This document shows, in pieces, positions 1-8,020 of a stretch of 64,000 nucleotides of DNA. A program made the translations under genes and the position numbers. Within the stretch, counting starts at the first letter, position 1, and each line of letters opens with the position of its first letter. This DNA comes from Marivivens sp. (GTDB taxonomy: Bacteria > Pseudomonadota > Alphaproteobacteria > Rhodobacterales > Rhodobacteraceae), in the NCBI GenBank assembly GCA_024642115.1, contig JAHEBU010000009.1:124001-188000 (forward strand), given 5' to 3'. The notes below the pieces were generated by a model. That model saw nothing but the letters and a program-made list of their open reading frames with translations, had not been told where the DNA came from and made no database searches.

Positions 1-989
1 CCGGTGTCGATCAGGGCGGTGGCGATAATGGTCAGCGACCCGCCTTCTTCGATGTTTCGCGCCGCCCCAAAGAACCGCTTGGGCCGTTGCAGGGCGTTGG
101 CGTCCACGCCGCCGGTCAGCACCTTGCCCGAAGACGGAACAGTCGTGTTAAAAGCCCGACCAAGGCGGGTGATGGAATCGAGCAGGATCACCACGTCGCG
201 TTTATGTTCAACCAGACGCTTGGCCTTTTCGATGACCATTTCGGCCACGGCGACGTGCCGGGTGGCAGGTTCGTCAAAGGTGGACGAAACGACCTCGCCT
301 TTCACAGACCGCTGCATGTCCGTGACTTCTTCGGGCCGTTCGTCGATCAACAGCACGATCAGGTAACATTCGGGGTGATTGGTCGCGATCGAATGGGCGA
401 TGTTCTGCAACAGAACTGTCTTACCCGTCCGCGGTGGCGCCACGATCAGTCCGCGCTGGCCTTTGCCGATCGGGGCCACAAGGTCGATGATCCGGGCCGA
501 ACGATCCTTGATCGTCGGGTCGTCCTCGATCTCCATCTTGAGGCGTTCATCGGGGTAAAGCGGGGTGAGGTTATCGAACGCGACCTTATGCCGGGCCTTT
601 TCCGGGTCCTCGAAGTTGATCGATTCAACCGAGGTCAATGCAAAATACCGTTCGTTGTCGTTCGGTTCCTTGATGACGCCTTCGACGGTGTCCCCGGTTC
701 GCAGGGCATACTGCCGGATCATCTCTGGCGAGACATAAATGTCATCGGGGCCGGGCAAGTAGTTGGCCGAGGGGCTGCGCAGAAAGCCAAAGCCGTCTTG
801 AAGGACCTCTAGCACACCGTCGCCGCCAATGACCCATTCGTCATCTGCCCGTTCGCGCAGAATGGCAAACATCATGTCGCCCTTGCGCATGGTCGATGCG
901 TTTTCGATTTCTAGCTCTTCGGCAAGCGACAACAGATCCTTGGGGCTTTGCGCCTTGAGATCAGCAAGGTTCAGACGGTGTTCGGACAT
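1..989 (-). CDS. rho: Transcription termination factor Rho (partial, C-terminus off window)
   Basis: ATP-dependent RNA helicase that terminates transcription as a hexamer. The frame opens at the ATG at 989 ([12 protein letters not shown]) and runs off the left edge, so about 329 of the usual ~420 residues are present. Visible in order are the N-terminal helical domain (to about residue 50), the cold-shock-like RNA-binding domain ([18 protein letters not shown]), and the RecA-like ATPase with P-loop [12 protein letters not shown], the [13 protein letters not shown] segment and [14 protein letters not shown]. No frame damage is seen. It lies 114 bases downstream of hemJ on the same strand, next to the probable replication origin, as in other alphaproteobacteria. 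The identity is certain. Confidence 0.97.
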   Translation of the reverse strand, partial: MSEHRLNLADLKAQSPKDLLSLAEELEIENASTMRKGDMMFAILRERADDEWVIGGDGVLEVLQDGFGFLRSPSANYLPGPDDIYVSPEMIRQYALRTGDTVEGVIKEPNDNERYFALTSVESINFEDPEKARHKVAFDNLTPLYPDERLKMEIEDDPTIKDRSARIIDLVAPIGKGQRGLIVAPPRTGKTVLLQNIAHSIATNHPECYLIVLLIDERPEEVTDMQRSVKGEVVSSTFDEPATRHVAVAEMVIEKAKRLVEHKRDVVILLDSITRLGRAFNTTVPSSGKVLTGGVDANALQRPKRFFGAARNIEEGGSLTIIATALIDT

Positions 990-1103
990 ATGTGGTTCCT
1001 GATGCAGGACCTTATGGGTCCGCATGACGGTCGATGGACTGGAAACTCCCTAGCCGGACGGCCGGGCAGCGGCACACATATGCGCCGACGCCAGACAAGT
1101 CAA

Positions 1104-1553
1104 TCAGAACGGTCTGACGATGACCATGAACACGATGACGAACATCAGAACGGTCGGTACTTCGTTCATCAGGCGATAGGTCCGGCCGCTGCGTGTATTC
1201 GCGCCCGCGGCAAAATCCTTGCGTCGCGCCGCCAGCCATCCGTGCATTCCGGTCATCCCGATGACGGCTGCAAGCTTGATCCAGGACCAGGCCTGTCCCC
1301 AGTCGAACATACCCATTCCGATCAGGATCAGGCCAAAGATCCAAGTCGCGATCATCGCCGGGGTCATGATGACCTTGAGCAACTTTTGTTCCATCACCTG
1401 AAACGTGGCATCTAGTTCGGACCCCACCGCGGCCCGTTCGGCGTGATACACGTAAAGCCGGGGAAGATAGAACATCCCCGCCATCCAAGAGATGACGGAG
1501 ATCACATGCAGCGCCTTGATCCACGGATACAGTGTCATCACGAAAGCGGGCAT
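1104..1553 (-). CDS. hemJ: HemJ-type protoporphyrinogen IX oxidase
   Basis: Small integral membrane protein (149 residues) of the HemJ/UPF0093 family, which oxidises protoporphyrinogen IX to protoporphyrin IX in bacteria lacking HemG and HemY. Four hydrophobic segments are visible (about 8-28, 58-78, 84-104 and 128-147). The family-typical start WIKALHVISVISWMAGMFYLPRL contains the conserved His16, and KLAAVIGMTGMHGWL follows in the third segment. The ATG at 1553 gives a protein of normal family length. hemJ next to rho and the origin is a common alphaproteobacterial order. The family call is firm; catalytic activity is inferred from the family. Confidence 0.9.
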   Translation of the reverse strand: MPAFVMTLYPWIKALHVISVISWMAGMFYLPRLYVYHAERAAVGSELDATFQVMEQKLLKVIMTPAMIATWIFGLILIGMGMFDWGQAWSWIKLAAVIGMTGMHGWLAARRKDFAAGANTRSGRTYRLMNEVPTVLMFVIVFMVIVRPF

Positions 1554-1625
1554 GAGGCATCCTTTCTGTCTCGGCTCTTCCTTAATCTTAAATATTTATA
1601 AAAGAAAAGATGATGATGAAGGGGT

Positions 1626-1634
1626 CGTGGATAA
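1626..1634 (-). promoter_or_regulatory. DnaA box, one mismatch
   Basis: Reads TTATCCACG on the minus strand, one mismatch from TTATCCACA. It lies about 10 bases downstream of the AT-rich tract in the probable origin, where a DnaA box next to the unwinding element is expected. Confidence 0.55.
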
Positions 1635-1661
1635 GTCGCAGTTCTTAGGTTACCCGCAGAG

Positions 1662-1670
1662 TTATCCGCA
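1662..1670 (+). promoter_or_regulatory. DnaA box, one mismatch
   Basis: Reads TTATCCGCA, one mismatch from the consensus. A weaker relative, TTACCCGCA, sits 12 bases upstream at 1650-1658 in the same orientation. Together they form a short tandem near the AT-rich tract. Confidence 0.55.
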
Positions 1671-1945
1671 GGGGCGATTCTCTGTCCAAGTCAGTGTATG
1701 ACGGATTCATGGAATAAAAGCATGTAATTTCATGACTTTAGGACTCGGAAATTTAGGCCGATCGTCAAAGTCTCCCCTTGACTCTTCAGTCAATGAAATT
1801 TCATCAACAGGGCGGAGTTATCCCAATTCACAAGGGATGGATTTTCTGAATGTGCAGCTTTACCCCCATCCTGACTGTCCGCCGGCGAAATCGCCTAAAC
1901 TGCCCACGAACTGCTGACAGTTGCCTCACAGGTCCGTCCCAAGGC

Positions 1946-1954
1946 TTATCCACA
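1946..1954 (+). promoter_or_regulatory. Perfect DnaA box overlapping the maf start
   Basis: Exact TTATCCACA. Its last base is the A of the proposed maf start codon, so DnaA bound here would cover the maf translation start region. Confidence 0.65.
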
Positions 1955-2553
1955 TGACTGAACGGCTCATCCTCGCGTCGGGGTCACAGATCAGGGCGAC
2001 ACTGTTGCGAAACGCGGGTGTTTCTTTCGATGTGGTGGTCCCCAGGATTGATGAGGATCAGATCCGCGCGGCCCTTTTGGGTGAAGCGGCGTCACCCCGT
2101 GACGTCGCCGATACGCTGGCCGAAATGAAGGCCCGCCGAATATCGCAGCAGCACCCCGAGGCTCTGGTGATTGGCTGTGATCAGGTGCTCGACCATGCAG
2201 GCGTCATCCTGTCCAAGCCTGAGACATCCGGGGATGCCCGCGCCCAACTCGCCAGCCTGAGCGGCCAGACCCACCGACTTTTGTCTGCTGTCGTGGTCTA
2301 TCTGGCGGGCGAACCGCTGTGGCGGACGGTCGCGACGGTTCGTCTGACGATGCACACGCTGACCGATGCCTATCTGGACGACTACGTCGCCCGCAACTGG
2401 CCTGATATTTCTCAGGCTGTCGGCTCTTACATGCTTGAACGCGAGGGCGCACGCCTGTTTGCCGGGATTCAGGGTGACTATTTCACCGTGTTGGGTCTGC
2501 CTCTCTTGGACCTCTTGTCTTATCTCTCACTTCGCGGAACATTGCCCAGATGA
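1954..2553 (+). CDS. maf: Maf/YceF-family nucleotide pyrophosphatase
   Basis: Maf-family house-cleaning hydrolase that removes non-canonical or modified nucleoside triphosphates. The ATG at 1954 gives [18 protein letters not shown], where ASGSxxR is the family's N-terminal motif; the frame is open upstream to 1921 but that part does not fit the family. Conserved features are [12 protein letters not shown], the catalytic-Asp segment VIGCDQVL (Asp76), LSGQTH, and the C-terminal [15 protein letters not shown]. The length of 199 residues is normal. Its TGA overlaps the aroE ATG (ATGA), so it is probably translationally coupled to the aroE-coaE-dnaQ run. Preferred substrate cannot be read from sequence. 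Confidence 0.93.
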   Translation: MTERLILASGSQIRATLLRNAGVSFDVVVPRIDEDQIRAALLGEAASPRDVADTLAEMKARRISQQHPEALVIGCDQVLDHAGVILSKPETSGDARAQLASLSGQTHRLLSAVVVYLAGEPLWRTVATVRLTMHTLTDAYLDDYVARNWPDISQAVGSYMLEREGARLFAGIQGDYFTVLGLPLLDLLSYLSLRGTLPR

Positions 2554-3383
2554 ACGAACACCGCATCCCTTTGGCGGGCGTGATCGGCAGCCCGATCGCC
2601 CATTCAAGATCCCCGCGCCTGCACAAGCATTGGCTGCGGGTCTATGGCTTGCCAGGAGATTATGTGCCATTGCATGTGGAGCCGGAAGATCTGGTCGAGG
2701 TGATCCGCAGCTTGCCCAAGATGGGGTTTGTCGGTGTGAACATCACCATTCCGCACAAGGTCGCCGTGTTGGAACTGGCCGACTTGGTCACCGATCGGGC
2801 CACATTGATCGGGGCCGCGAATACCTTGATTTTCCGCAAGGATGGCAAGATTCATGCCGACAATACGGATGGATACGGGTTTATCGCTAACCTCAAACAG
2901 AATGCGCCGGGCTGGAACCCGGCTGCGGGGCCTGCGGCCGTTCTGGGGGCTGGCGGTGCCGCCCGTGCTGTCATCGCCTCTTTGATCGAGGTGGGCGTTC
3001 CGGAAATTCTTTTGTCGAACCGGACGCGGCCGAAATCTGATGCCCTGAAATCCGAATTTGGTCAGCGCGTCCGTGTCGTGGACTGGGTTCAGGCTGGAAA
3101 TATGATGGAAGAGGCGGCGACGGTCGTAAACACGACCTCGCTGGGGATGGTGGGTGCCGCGGAATTCCGCGTGCCTCTGGATGGCCTGCGCCCCGGAACG
3201 GTGGTGTCTGACCTGGTCTATGCGCCACTCAAGACCCGGCTGCTGGTCGAAGCCGAAGCGGCTGGATGCGTGGCGGTCGATGGACTGGGGATGCTGTTGC
3301 ATCAGGCGGTCCCTGCTTTTGAACGCTGGTTCGGAATACGCCCCGAAGTGACCCAGGCAACCCGAGATGCGGTAATCGGATGA
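2550..3383 (+). CDS. aroE: Shikimate dehydrogenase
   Basis: NADPH-dependent reduction of 3-dehydroshikimate to shikimate in aromatic amino-acid synthesis. It has 277 residues, the normal length. The substrate motif [13 protein letters not shown] lies near the N-terminus, the catalytic Lys70 in NITIPHK, and the catalytic Asp107 in DNTDGYGF. The dinucleotide loop is [10 protein letters not shown] (about 131-140), followed by LSNRTRPK, where the Arg suggests NADPH preference. The C-terminus carries [19 protein letters not shown]. Start and stop overlap maf and coaE by ATGA junctions, so these genes form one operon. Confidence 0.96.
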   Translation: MNEHRIPLAGVIGSPIAHSRSPRLHKHWLRVYGLPGDYVPLHVEPEDLVEVIRSLPKMGFVGVNITIPHKVAVLELADLVTDRATLIGAANTLIFRKDGKIHADNTDGYGFIANLKQNAPGWNPAAGPAAVLGAGGAARAVIASLIEVGVPEILLSNRTRPKSDALKSEFGQRVRVVDWVQAGNMMEEAATVVNTTSLGMVGAAEFRVPLDGLRPGTVVSDLVYAPLKTRLLVEAEAAGCVAVDGLGMLLHQAVPAFERWFGIRPEVTQATRDAVIG

Positions 3384-3973
3384 CCTATGCATTGGGACTG
3401 ACGGGGTCGATTGGAATGGGGAAATCGACGACCGCCCAGATGTTCAAGGATATGGGGATCCCGGTTTGGGATGCGGACGCTGTCGTTCACAAGTTATATG
3501 AAACGGGTGGCGCCGCAGTTGAGCCTATTGGTGAACTGTATCCGTCAGCTATCGTGGACGGCGCAGTGTCCCGCACGGAACTGAAACGGCTGATCAACGC
3601 GGATATGGATGTTTTGCGGCAGGTCGAGGGAATCGTTCATCCTTTGGTGGCCACTGATCGTGAACGTTTCCTTGCGCAGGCAAAGACTGACATCGTCGTG
3701 TTCGATATCCCCCTTTTGTTTGAAATCGGGTCAGACAAATGGCTCGATTCCGTTTTGGTAGTGTCTGTTCCAGCGAACGTTCAGGCGGAACGTGTCCTGA
3801 AACGGCCCGGAATGACGCAGGCCCAACTGGATATGCTGTTGTCGCATCAGATGCCCGACGCCGACAAACGTGCCCGCGCCGATCACGTGATCGAGACTCT
3901 GACGGTGGACGGCACGCGGGCAGATGTCGCTAAACTGGTCGAAACGATACGGAAAAAGCTGACCCATGCGTGA
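3380..3973 (+). CDS. coaE: Dephospho-CoA kinase
   Basis: Last step of coenzyme A synthesis: ATP-dependent phosphorylation of the 3'-OH of dephospho-CoA. It has 197 residues. The P-loop is GLTGSIGMGKSTT (about 7-19), followed by the acceptor-side motif WDADAVVHKLY, then VFDIPLLFEIG, and a lid region RVLKRPGMTQAQLDMLLSHQMPDADKRARADHVIE. All key features are intact. It overlaps aroE by 4 bases and dnaQ by 8. Confidence 0.96.
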   Translation: MTYALGLTGSIGMGKSTTAQMFKDMGIPVWDADAVVHKLYETGGAAVEPIGELYPSAIVDGAVSRTELKRLINADMDVLRQVEGIVHPLVATDRERFLAQAKTDIVVFDIPLLFEIGSDKWLDSVLVVSVPANVQAERVLKRPGMTQAQLDMLLSHQMPDADKRARADHVIETLTVDGTRADVAKLVETIRKKLTHA

Positions 3974-4697
3974 AATCGTTCTGGATACCGAAACTACGGG
4001 GTTCGAACCCGAAGAAGGCGACCGGATCGTCGAAATCGGCGCAATCGAGCTGCACAATCACATGCCGACTGGGCGCACTTATCACCAATACATCAACCCG
4101 CAACGCGCCATGCCACAAGGAGCGTTCGAGGTTCACGGCATCGGTGCAGATCTGATGGAACCACCCCGGCCCCTGCTTCCTGGTGCCGTATCGCTGCGTG
4201 ACAAGCCGCTGTTTAGGGATATCGCAGGCAGCTTTGTCGATTTTGTGGGTGATGCAAAGCTGGTCATCCACAACGCCGCCTTTGACATGAAATTCCTGAA
4301 TGCCGAACTGCGTTGGATGGGTCTGCCAGAGATTCCGTTCGACCGCGCCATCGACACGCTGGCCATCGCCCGGCGCAAATTCCCTGGTTCGCCTGCGTCA
4401 CTGGATGCGTTGTGTCGCCGGTTCGCGATCGACAACACCCAGCGCACGCTTCACGGCGCGCTTCTGGACAGCGAGATTTTGGCTGAGGTGTATCTGGAAC
4501 TGATCGGCGGTCGCCAGCCGGACTTTGGTCTTGCCACGCAGGTCACGACAACCGTCGCGGGCTCCACCGTGGCTGACTGGCGACCCCGCGCCCGACCAAA
4601 TCGCCTGCCTTCCCGCATCACGGCGCAAGAGGAACAGGCGCACGCCGCCTTCGTTGAAAAACTCGGCGACGGCGCGCTGTGGAAGCGGATGAGCTAG
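3966..4697 (+). CDS. dnaQ: DNA polymerase III epsilon subunit (3'-5' proofreading exonuclease)
   Basis: Proofreading exonuclease of the replicative polymerase, 243 residues. The DEDDh active site is visible: Asp7 and Glu9 in EIVLDTETTGFEP, VIHNAAFDMKFLN for the second acidic motif, and HGALLDSEILAEVYL for the catalytic His and final Asp. PASLDALCRRF precedes the last motif as in the family. The C-terminal tail after about residue 185 would hold the polymerase-binding segment. The start at 3966 overlaps coaE. It converges with secB, leaving only 7 bases between stops. Confidence 0.95.
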   Translation: MREIVLDTETTGFEPEEGDRIVEIGAIELHNHMPTGRTYHQYINPQRAMPQGAFEVHGIGADLMEPPRPLLPGAVSLRDKPLFRDIAGSFVDFVGDAKLVIHNAAFDMKFLNAELRWMGLPEIPFDRAIDTLAIARRKFPGSPASLDALCRRFAIDNTQRTLHGALLDSEILAEVYLELIGGRQPDFGLATQVTTTVAGSTVADWRPRARPNRLPSRITAQEEQAHAAFVEKLGDGALWKRMS

Positions 4698-4704
4698 AGC
4701 TGAC

Positions 4705-5184
4705 TTAGTTCGGCTGGACCCTCTGTGCTTCGACCCGGCGGGCGATTTCACTGCGGTAAAGCGCAAGGAAATCAATGGTTTCAAGATTGAGCGCAGGAAA
4801 GCCACCGTCGCGGGTCACGTCGCTTACTACACGCCTCAGGAACGGAAACGTGATCCGGGGACATTCGATCAGCAGGTAGGGGTGCATCTGCTCTTCCGGC
4901 ACGCCCGTCACCTGAAACACACCGGCATATTCGACCTCGAGAACGAACAGGGGATCACCTGTGCCCTTGGATTTCGAGGTGATGTTGAGTTTGGTGATGA
5001 CTTCGTACTGGTTATCGCCACCGCGCTTGCGGGCATCGAGATTGACCTGAACCTGAATCTCTGGCTGCACTTCGCCGGTCACACCCTTTTGGGCCAGGAT
5101 GTTTTCAAAGGACATGTCGCGGATGTACTGGGTGATGACCCGGTTCTGGATCTGCGGCTGGTCTTGGGTCGGCGTGTCAGACAT
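4705..5184 (-). CDS. secB: Protein-export chaperone SecB
   Basis: Cytosolic tetrameric chaperone that keeps Sec substrates unfolded and delivers them to SecA. It has 159 residues. Recognisable segments are the beta-strand stretch VNLDARKRGGDNQYEVITKLN, VLEVEYAGVFQVTGVPEEQMHPYLLIECPR and LFPF-like ITFPFLRRVVSDVTRDGGFPALNLETIDFLALY, which form the peptide-binding groove and SecA-contact surface. The N-terminus MSDTPTQDQPQIQNR is a typical alphaproteobacterial extension. Monocistronic and leftward, convergent with dnaQ. Confidence 0.95.
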   Translation of the reverse strand: MSDTPTQDQPQIQNRVITQYIRDMSFENILAQKGVTGEVQPEIQVQVNLDARKRGGDNQYEVITKLNITSKSKGTGDPLFVLEVEYAGVFQVTGVPEEQMHPYLLIECPRITFPFLRRVVSDVTRDGGFPALNLETIDFLALYRSEIARRVEAQRVQPN

Positions 5185-5255
5185 GACGGGCTCCGGTCTG
5201 GATCAAAAGTTGAGCGTTCCTAACAGGAGAAGGAGCCCGCCTCAATGCCTTCGGG

Positions 5256-5735
5256 TCAATGACGGGTCCAACCGGATGGCTTGTGCGTCGGACGTTTGTC
5301 CCCTGTCAGGTCGGTGAAATCCCCGTCGATCACTTTATCGTCGGGATAGTCGCGGTGACCGGCCGTTTGGCCAAAGCTGAATGTTTCAAACTTGACCCGC
5401 CCCCGCAGCCAGCGAAACACCGCTGCCCGGATGCCAGGGATCAAGAGGAGAAAGCCACAGGCGTCGGTGAAAAAGCCGGGCGTCAGTAGTAGCGCCCCCG
5501 CCAGCAGGATCATCGCCCCGTTGGCCAAAGGTTCGGTCGGATCCCGCAGATCGTTGAACGATTGCCGCAGATTCATCAGTTCGCGCGCCCCTTGGCTACG
5601 GACCAGCCACGACCCGAGGATCGCCGTCAAAATGACGATCCCAAGCGTCGGCCACAGCCCGATCAGGCCGCCAACTTGAATGAACAGCCCGATTTCGATC
5701 ACCGGAACCGCAAGAAATGCCAGAAGTAGCCACAT
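5256..5735 (-). CDS. FxsA-family membrane protein
   Basis: Small inner-membrane protein of the FxsA family (named for suppressing F-plasmid exclusion of phage T7). The function in cells is unknown. I place the start at the ATG at 5735 because AGGTG lies about 6 bases upstream; the alternative TTG at 5762 has no ribosome site. It has 159 residues. Family features are MWLLLAFLAVPVIEIGLFI, GLWPTLGIVILTAILGSWLVRSQG and GAMILLAGALLLTPGFFTDACGFLLLIP, giving four hydrophobic segments. A polar tail of about 50 residues follows. Divergent from the Tim44-like gene. Confidence 0.87.
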   Translation of the reverse strand: MWLLLAFLAVPVIEIGLFIQVGGLIGLWPTLGIVILTAILGSWLVRSQGARELMNLRQSFNDLRDPTEPLANGAMILLAGALLLTPGFFTDACGFLLLIPGIRAAVFRWLRGRVKFETFSFGQTAGHRDYPDDKVIDGDFTDLTGDKRPTHKPSGWTRH

Positions 5736-5837
5736 CGCTGCACCTATTCGTTTTAGGCCCAAGGTGGACTTGGCCCTATCGCCACCTTACATAGGAGCCA
5801 ACAGGCACTTGTGCCATGACTCACGAGCGAGGACCGT

Positions 5838-6500
5838 ATGAACTCTCCCATCTTGCAGCTTCTGGTTTTGGCGGGGATTGCCATTTTCCTGATCCTGCGG
5901 CTGCGCAGCGTTCTGGGAACCCGTGAAGGGTTTGAAAAGCCGCCGGCGCCCATTCCCGGCGACACCAAGGCCCGCGGTCGCCCTGATCTGGAAGTGATCG
6001 AAGGCGGCCCGGACCGTGATATAACCGACAATGTCCCTGAAGGATCGGATTCCGCCAAGGCTCTGGCGGCCATGAAACGGATTGACCCAAGTTTCAACGT
6101 TCAGGAATTTCTGCGCGGATCGCGGGCCGCCTACGAGATGATCCTCATGGCGTTCGAACGTGGCGACTTGGCGACGGTCAAACCCTTCATTTCCGAGGAC
6201 GTGTATAACGCCTTTGCGCAAGTCGTCGAAGAACGCGCCAAACAAGGTCTGACCGTGACGGCCAACTTTGTCGGGATCAGCGACCTTGGACTACAATCTG
6301 CCGAATTTGACCGCGCCACGAACGAAGGCGAGATCAGCGTCAGGTTTACGGGCGAGATGAACCATGTGGTCCGTGATGCCGGCGGTGATATCGTCGAAGG
6401 CAAACCTGACGAAATTCGTCGCCAAAAGGACGTCTGGACCTTTGCCCGCACGATGGGCACCGACAACCCCAACTGGGAACTTGTCGCGACGGGCGACTGA
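5838..6500 (+). CDS. Tim44/TimA-domain membrane-anchored protein
   Basis: 220-residue protein with one N-terminal membrane segment (about 4-22, ILQLLVLAGIAIFLILRL) and a C-terminal Tim44-like domain from about residue 75 (DPSFNVQEFLRGSRAAYEMILMAFERGDLATVKPFIS). The domain is related to mitochondrial Tim44; alphaproteobacterial relatives are membrane-associated. The role is not established and the link to protein translocation is by family only. Its position beside secB in this conserved block is suggestive. Its TGA is followed after two codons, in the same frame, by the GTG of mltA. Confidence 0.87.
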   Translation: MNSPILQLLVLAGIAIFLILRLRSVLGTREGFEKPPAPIPGDTKARGRPDLEVIEGGPDRDITDNVPEGSDSAKALAAMKRIDPSFNVQEFLRGSRAAYEMILMAFERGDLATVKPFISEDVYNAFAQVVEERAKQGLTVTANFVGISDLGLQSAEFDRATNEGEISVRFTGEMNHVVRDAGGDIVEGKPDEIRRQKDVWTFARTMGTDNPNWELVATGD

Positions 6501-6506
6501 CCCCTC

Positions 6507-7424
6507 GTGCCCGACCTGATCCGTACAAAACTGGGCTATCAGGACCTGACGGGCTGGGCCGACGACGACCATGCACAGGCCGTCGCGGCCTATTCCTTGA
6601 CGGCTGACCTTTTGTCCGATGCGTGGCCAAAACCCGGAAATGGGCGCGAGTGGATCGAGGCGCATTTTACGCCAGTTCTGATCCAAGACGGCGCACCCCC
6701 CTTGTTCACGGGTTATTTCGAGCCCCAGGTGAACGGCAGCCGGACAAGGTCGCCCCATTTTCCGACCCCGCTTTACCGTTTGCCTCCGGGCGGATGCACT
6801 CTGTCACGAACACAGATTGAAACGGGACATGCCTTGGAGGGCCAGGAACTGATCTGGGTCGCTTCTCCGGTCGAGGCGTTCTTTATACAGGTGCAAGGAT
6901 CGGCGCGTATTTGTTTGCCGGACGGATTGTATCTCAGGGTCGGGTTCGCCGGCCGAAATGGCCATCCTTATCGTTCAATCGGGCGCATCCTGGTCGACCG
7001 GGGCGTCTGTTCGGCAGACAACATTTCGGCCGACGCGATCCGCACGTGGGTCGTGGCAAATGGCCAAGACGGAACCGATTTGTTGCGCGAAAATCCGTCG
7101 TTCGTGTTTTTCCGCGAAGTGACCGAGTTTCCGGATGGTCCTGGCCCGATCGGTGCAATGGGCCGACCGGTGACGCCCCTGCGAACGATCGCCGTCGATC
7201 CTGACATCACGCCACTCGGTGCGATGGTCTGGATCGAGCGTGCGTCTGCTCCGCCGCAAAATCGCCTCATGGTGGCGCAGGATACCGGTTCGGCCATCAA
7301 GGGGGCGCAACGGGCTGACATCTTTTTCGGATCAGGGTTCGAGGCGGGCACATTGGCCGGATTGGTCAAGGATGCCGGGCAGATGATTGTCCTATTGCCC
7401 AATGATCTGGCTGACCTGCCATGA
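6507..7424 (+). CDS. mltA: MltA-type lytic transglycosylase
   Basis: Murein hydrolase of the MltA family, cleaving the MurNAc-GlcNAc bond with formation of 1,6-anhydro-MurNAc. It has 305 residues from a GTG at 6507. The MltA domain includes HFTPVLIQDG, PPLFTGYFEPQVNGS, GQELIWVASPVEAFFIQVQGSAR and NPSFVFFRE. The 3D domain carries the catalytic Asp in AQDTGSAIKGAQRADIFFGSG. No signal peptide or lipobox is visible, which is odd for a periplasmic enzyme; an in-frame stop immediately upstream rules out a longer start. Overlaps the Smr gene by ATGA. Confidence 0.9.
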   Translation: MPDLIRTKLGYQDLTGWADDDHAQAVAAYSLTADLLSDAWPKPGNGREWIEAHFTPVLIQDGAPPLFTGYFEPQVNGSRTRSPHFPTPLYRLPPGGCTLSRTQIETGHALEGQELIWVASPVEAFFIQVQGSARICLPDGLYLRVGFAGRNGHPYRSIGRILVDRGVCSADNISADAIRTWVVANGQDGTDLLRENPSFVFFREVTEFPDGPGPIGAMGRPVTPLRTIAVDPDITPLGAMVWIERASAPPQNRLMVAQDTGSAIKGAQRADIFFGSGFEAGTLAGLVKDAGQMIVLLPNDLADLP

Positions 7425-8020
7425 GACGGCCACGGAACCTGTCCGCGGAAGAGCGGGCATTGTGGGATATGGTTGCGCGTCGTGCCAAACCGCTTGACCC
7501 GTCGCCTCGCAACCTTGCCACGTCATCTTCTGACGCACCCATCGCGAAACCGCAGGCGCGCCGCCGTCCCGACCTTGATCCGGTCAAACCGTTTCAGATC
7601 GGGCAAAAGACCGATCCTGCTCGCCCCCACGACCTGATGTCGCCCTTGCACGACCGACTGACCAAGGCCCCAGTTCAGATGGATTCACGTGCCTACACGC
7701 GAATGACGCGGGGCAAGCTTGATCCAGAGGGGCGGATTGACCTGCACGGCATGGTTCTGTCCGAGGCGCATCCGGCGCTGGTGTCGTTCATTCTTATGGC
7801 GCATGCCGGGGGCAAACGGCTGGTTCTGGTCATCACGGGCAAGGGCAAGCCACGCGATGACGGAGGGCCGATCCCGGTGCGGCAAGGCGTTCTGCGGCAT
7901 CAGGTGCCGCAATGGCTGGCTTTGCCGCCCTTGTCCCATGTGGTGATGCAGGTGGTCCCTGCCCACCTCAAACACGGCGGACACGGGGCCTATTATGTGT
8001 ACCTACGCCGCAGTCGCTAG
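7421..8020 (+). CDS. Smr-domain protein
   Basis: 199-residue protein with a basic, disordered-looking N-terminal half and a C-terminal Smr (small MutS-related) domain from about residue 105: IDLHGMVLSEAHPALVSFILMA, VLVITGKGKP, then LRHQVPQWL and HGGHGAYYVYLRR. Smr domains act as DNA or RNA endonucleases; the DLHG and TGKG motifs are the conserved ones. The biological substrate here is unknown. Translationally coupled to mltA. Its end overlaps the end of the converging MFS gene by 18 bases. Confidence 0.9.
   Translation: MRRPRNLSAEERALWDMVARRAKPLDPSPRNLATSSSDAPIAKPQARRRPDLDPVKPFQIGQKTDPARPHDLMSPLHDRLTKAPVQMDSRAYTRMTRGKLDPEGRIDLHGMVLSEAHPALVSFILMAHAGGKRLVLVITGKGKPRDDGGPIPVRQGVLRHQVPQWLALPPLSHVVMQVVPAHLKHGGHGAYYVYLRRSR

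Larger units (their letters stand above)
1554..1954. other. oriC: Probable chromosomal replication origin (oriC)
   Basis: A 400-base stretch with no credible gene between hemJ and maf. An AT-rich tract at 1581-1615 could be the unwinding element. DnaA-box-like 9-mers (consensus TTATCCACA) occur at 1946-1954 (perfect), 1662-1670 (TTATCCGCA), 1626-1634 on the minus strand (TTATCCACG), 1650-1658 (TTACCCGCA) and 1818-1826 (TTATCCCAA). A perfect 6-bp stem with a 4-base loop lies at 1778-1793 and the palindrome TGAAATTTCA lies just after it. In Caulobacter the origin also sits immediately before the maf-aroE-coaE-dnaQ gene run. The call combines boxes and synteny; GC skew and marker frequency were not examined. 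Confidence 0.72.

Noticed and set aside
1582-1602. CtrA site in the origin AT tract
   Set aside because: TTAA is present but the second half reads TAAA or TATT at the right distance; only half sites.
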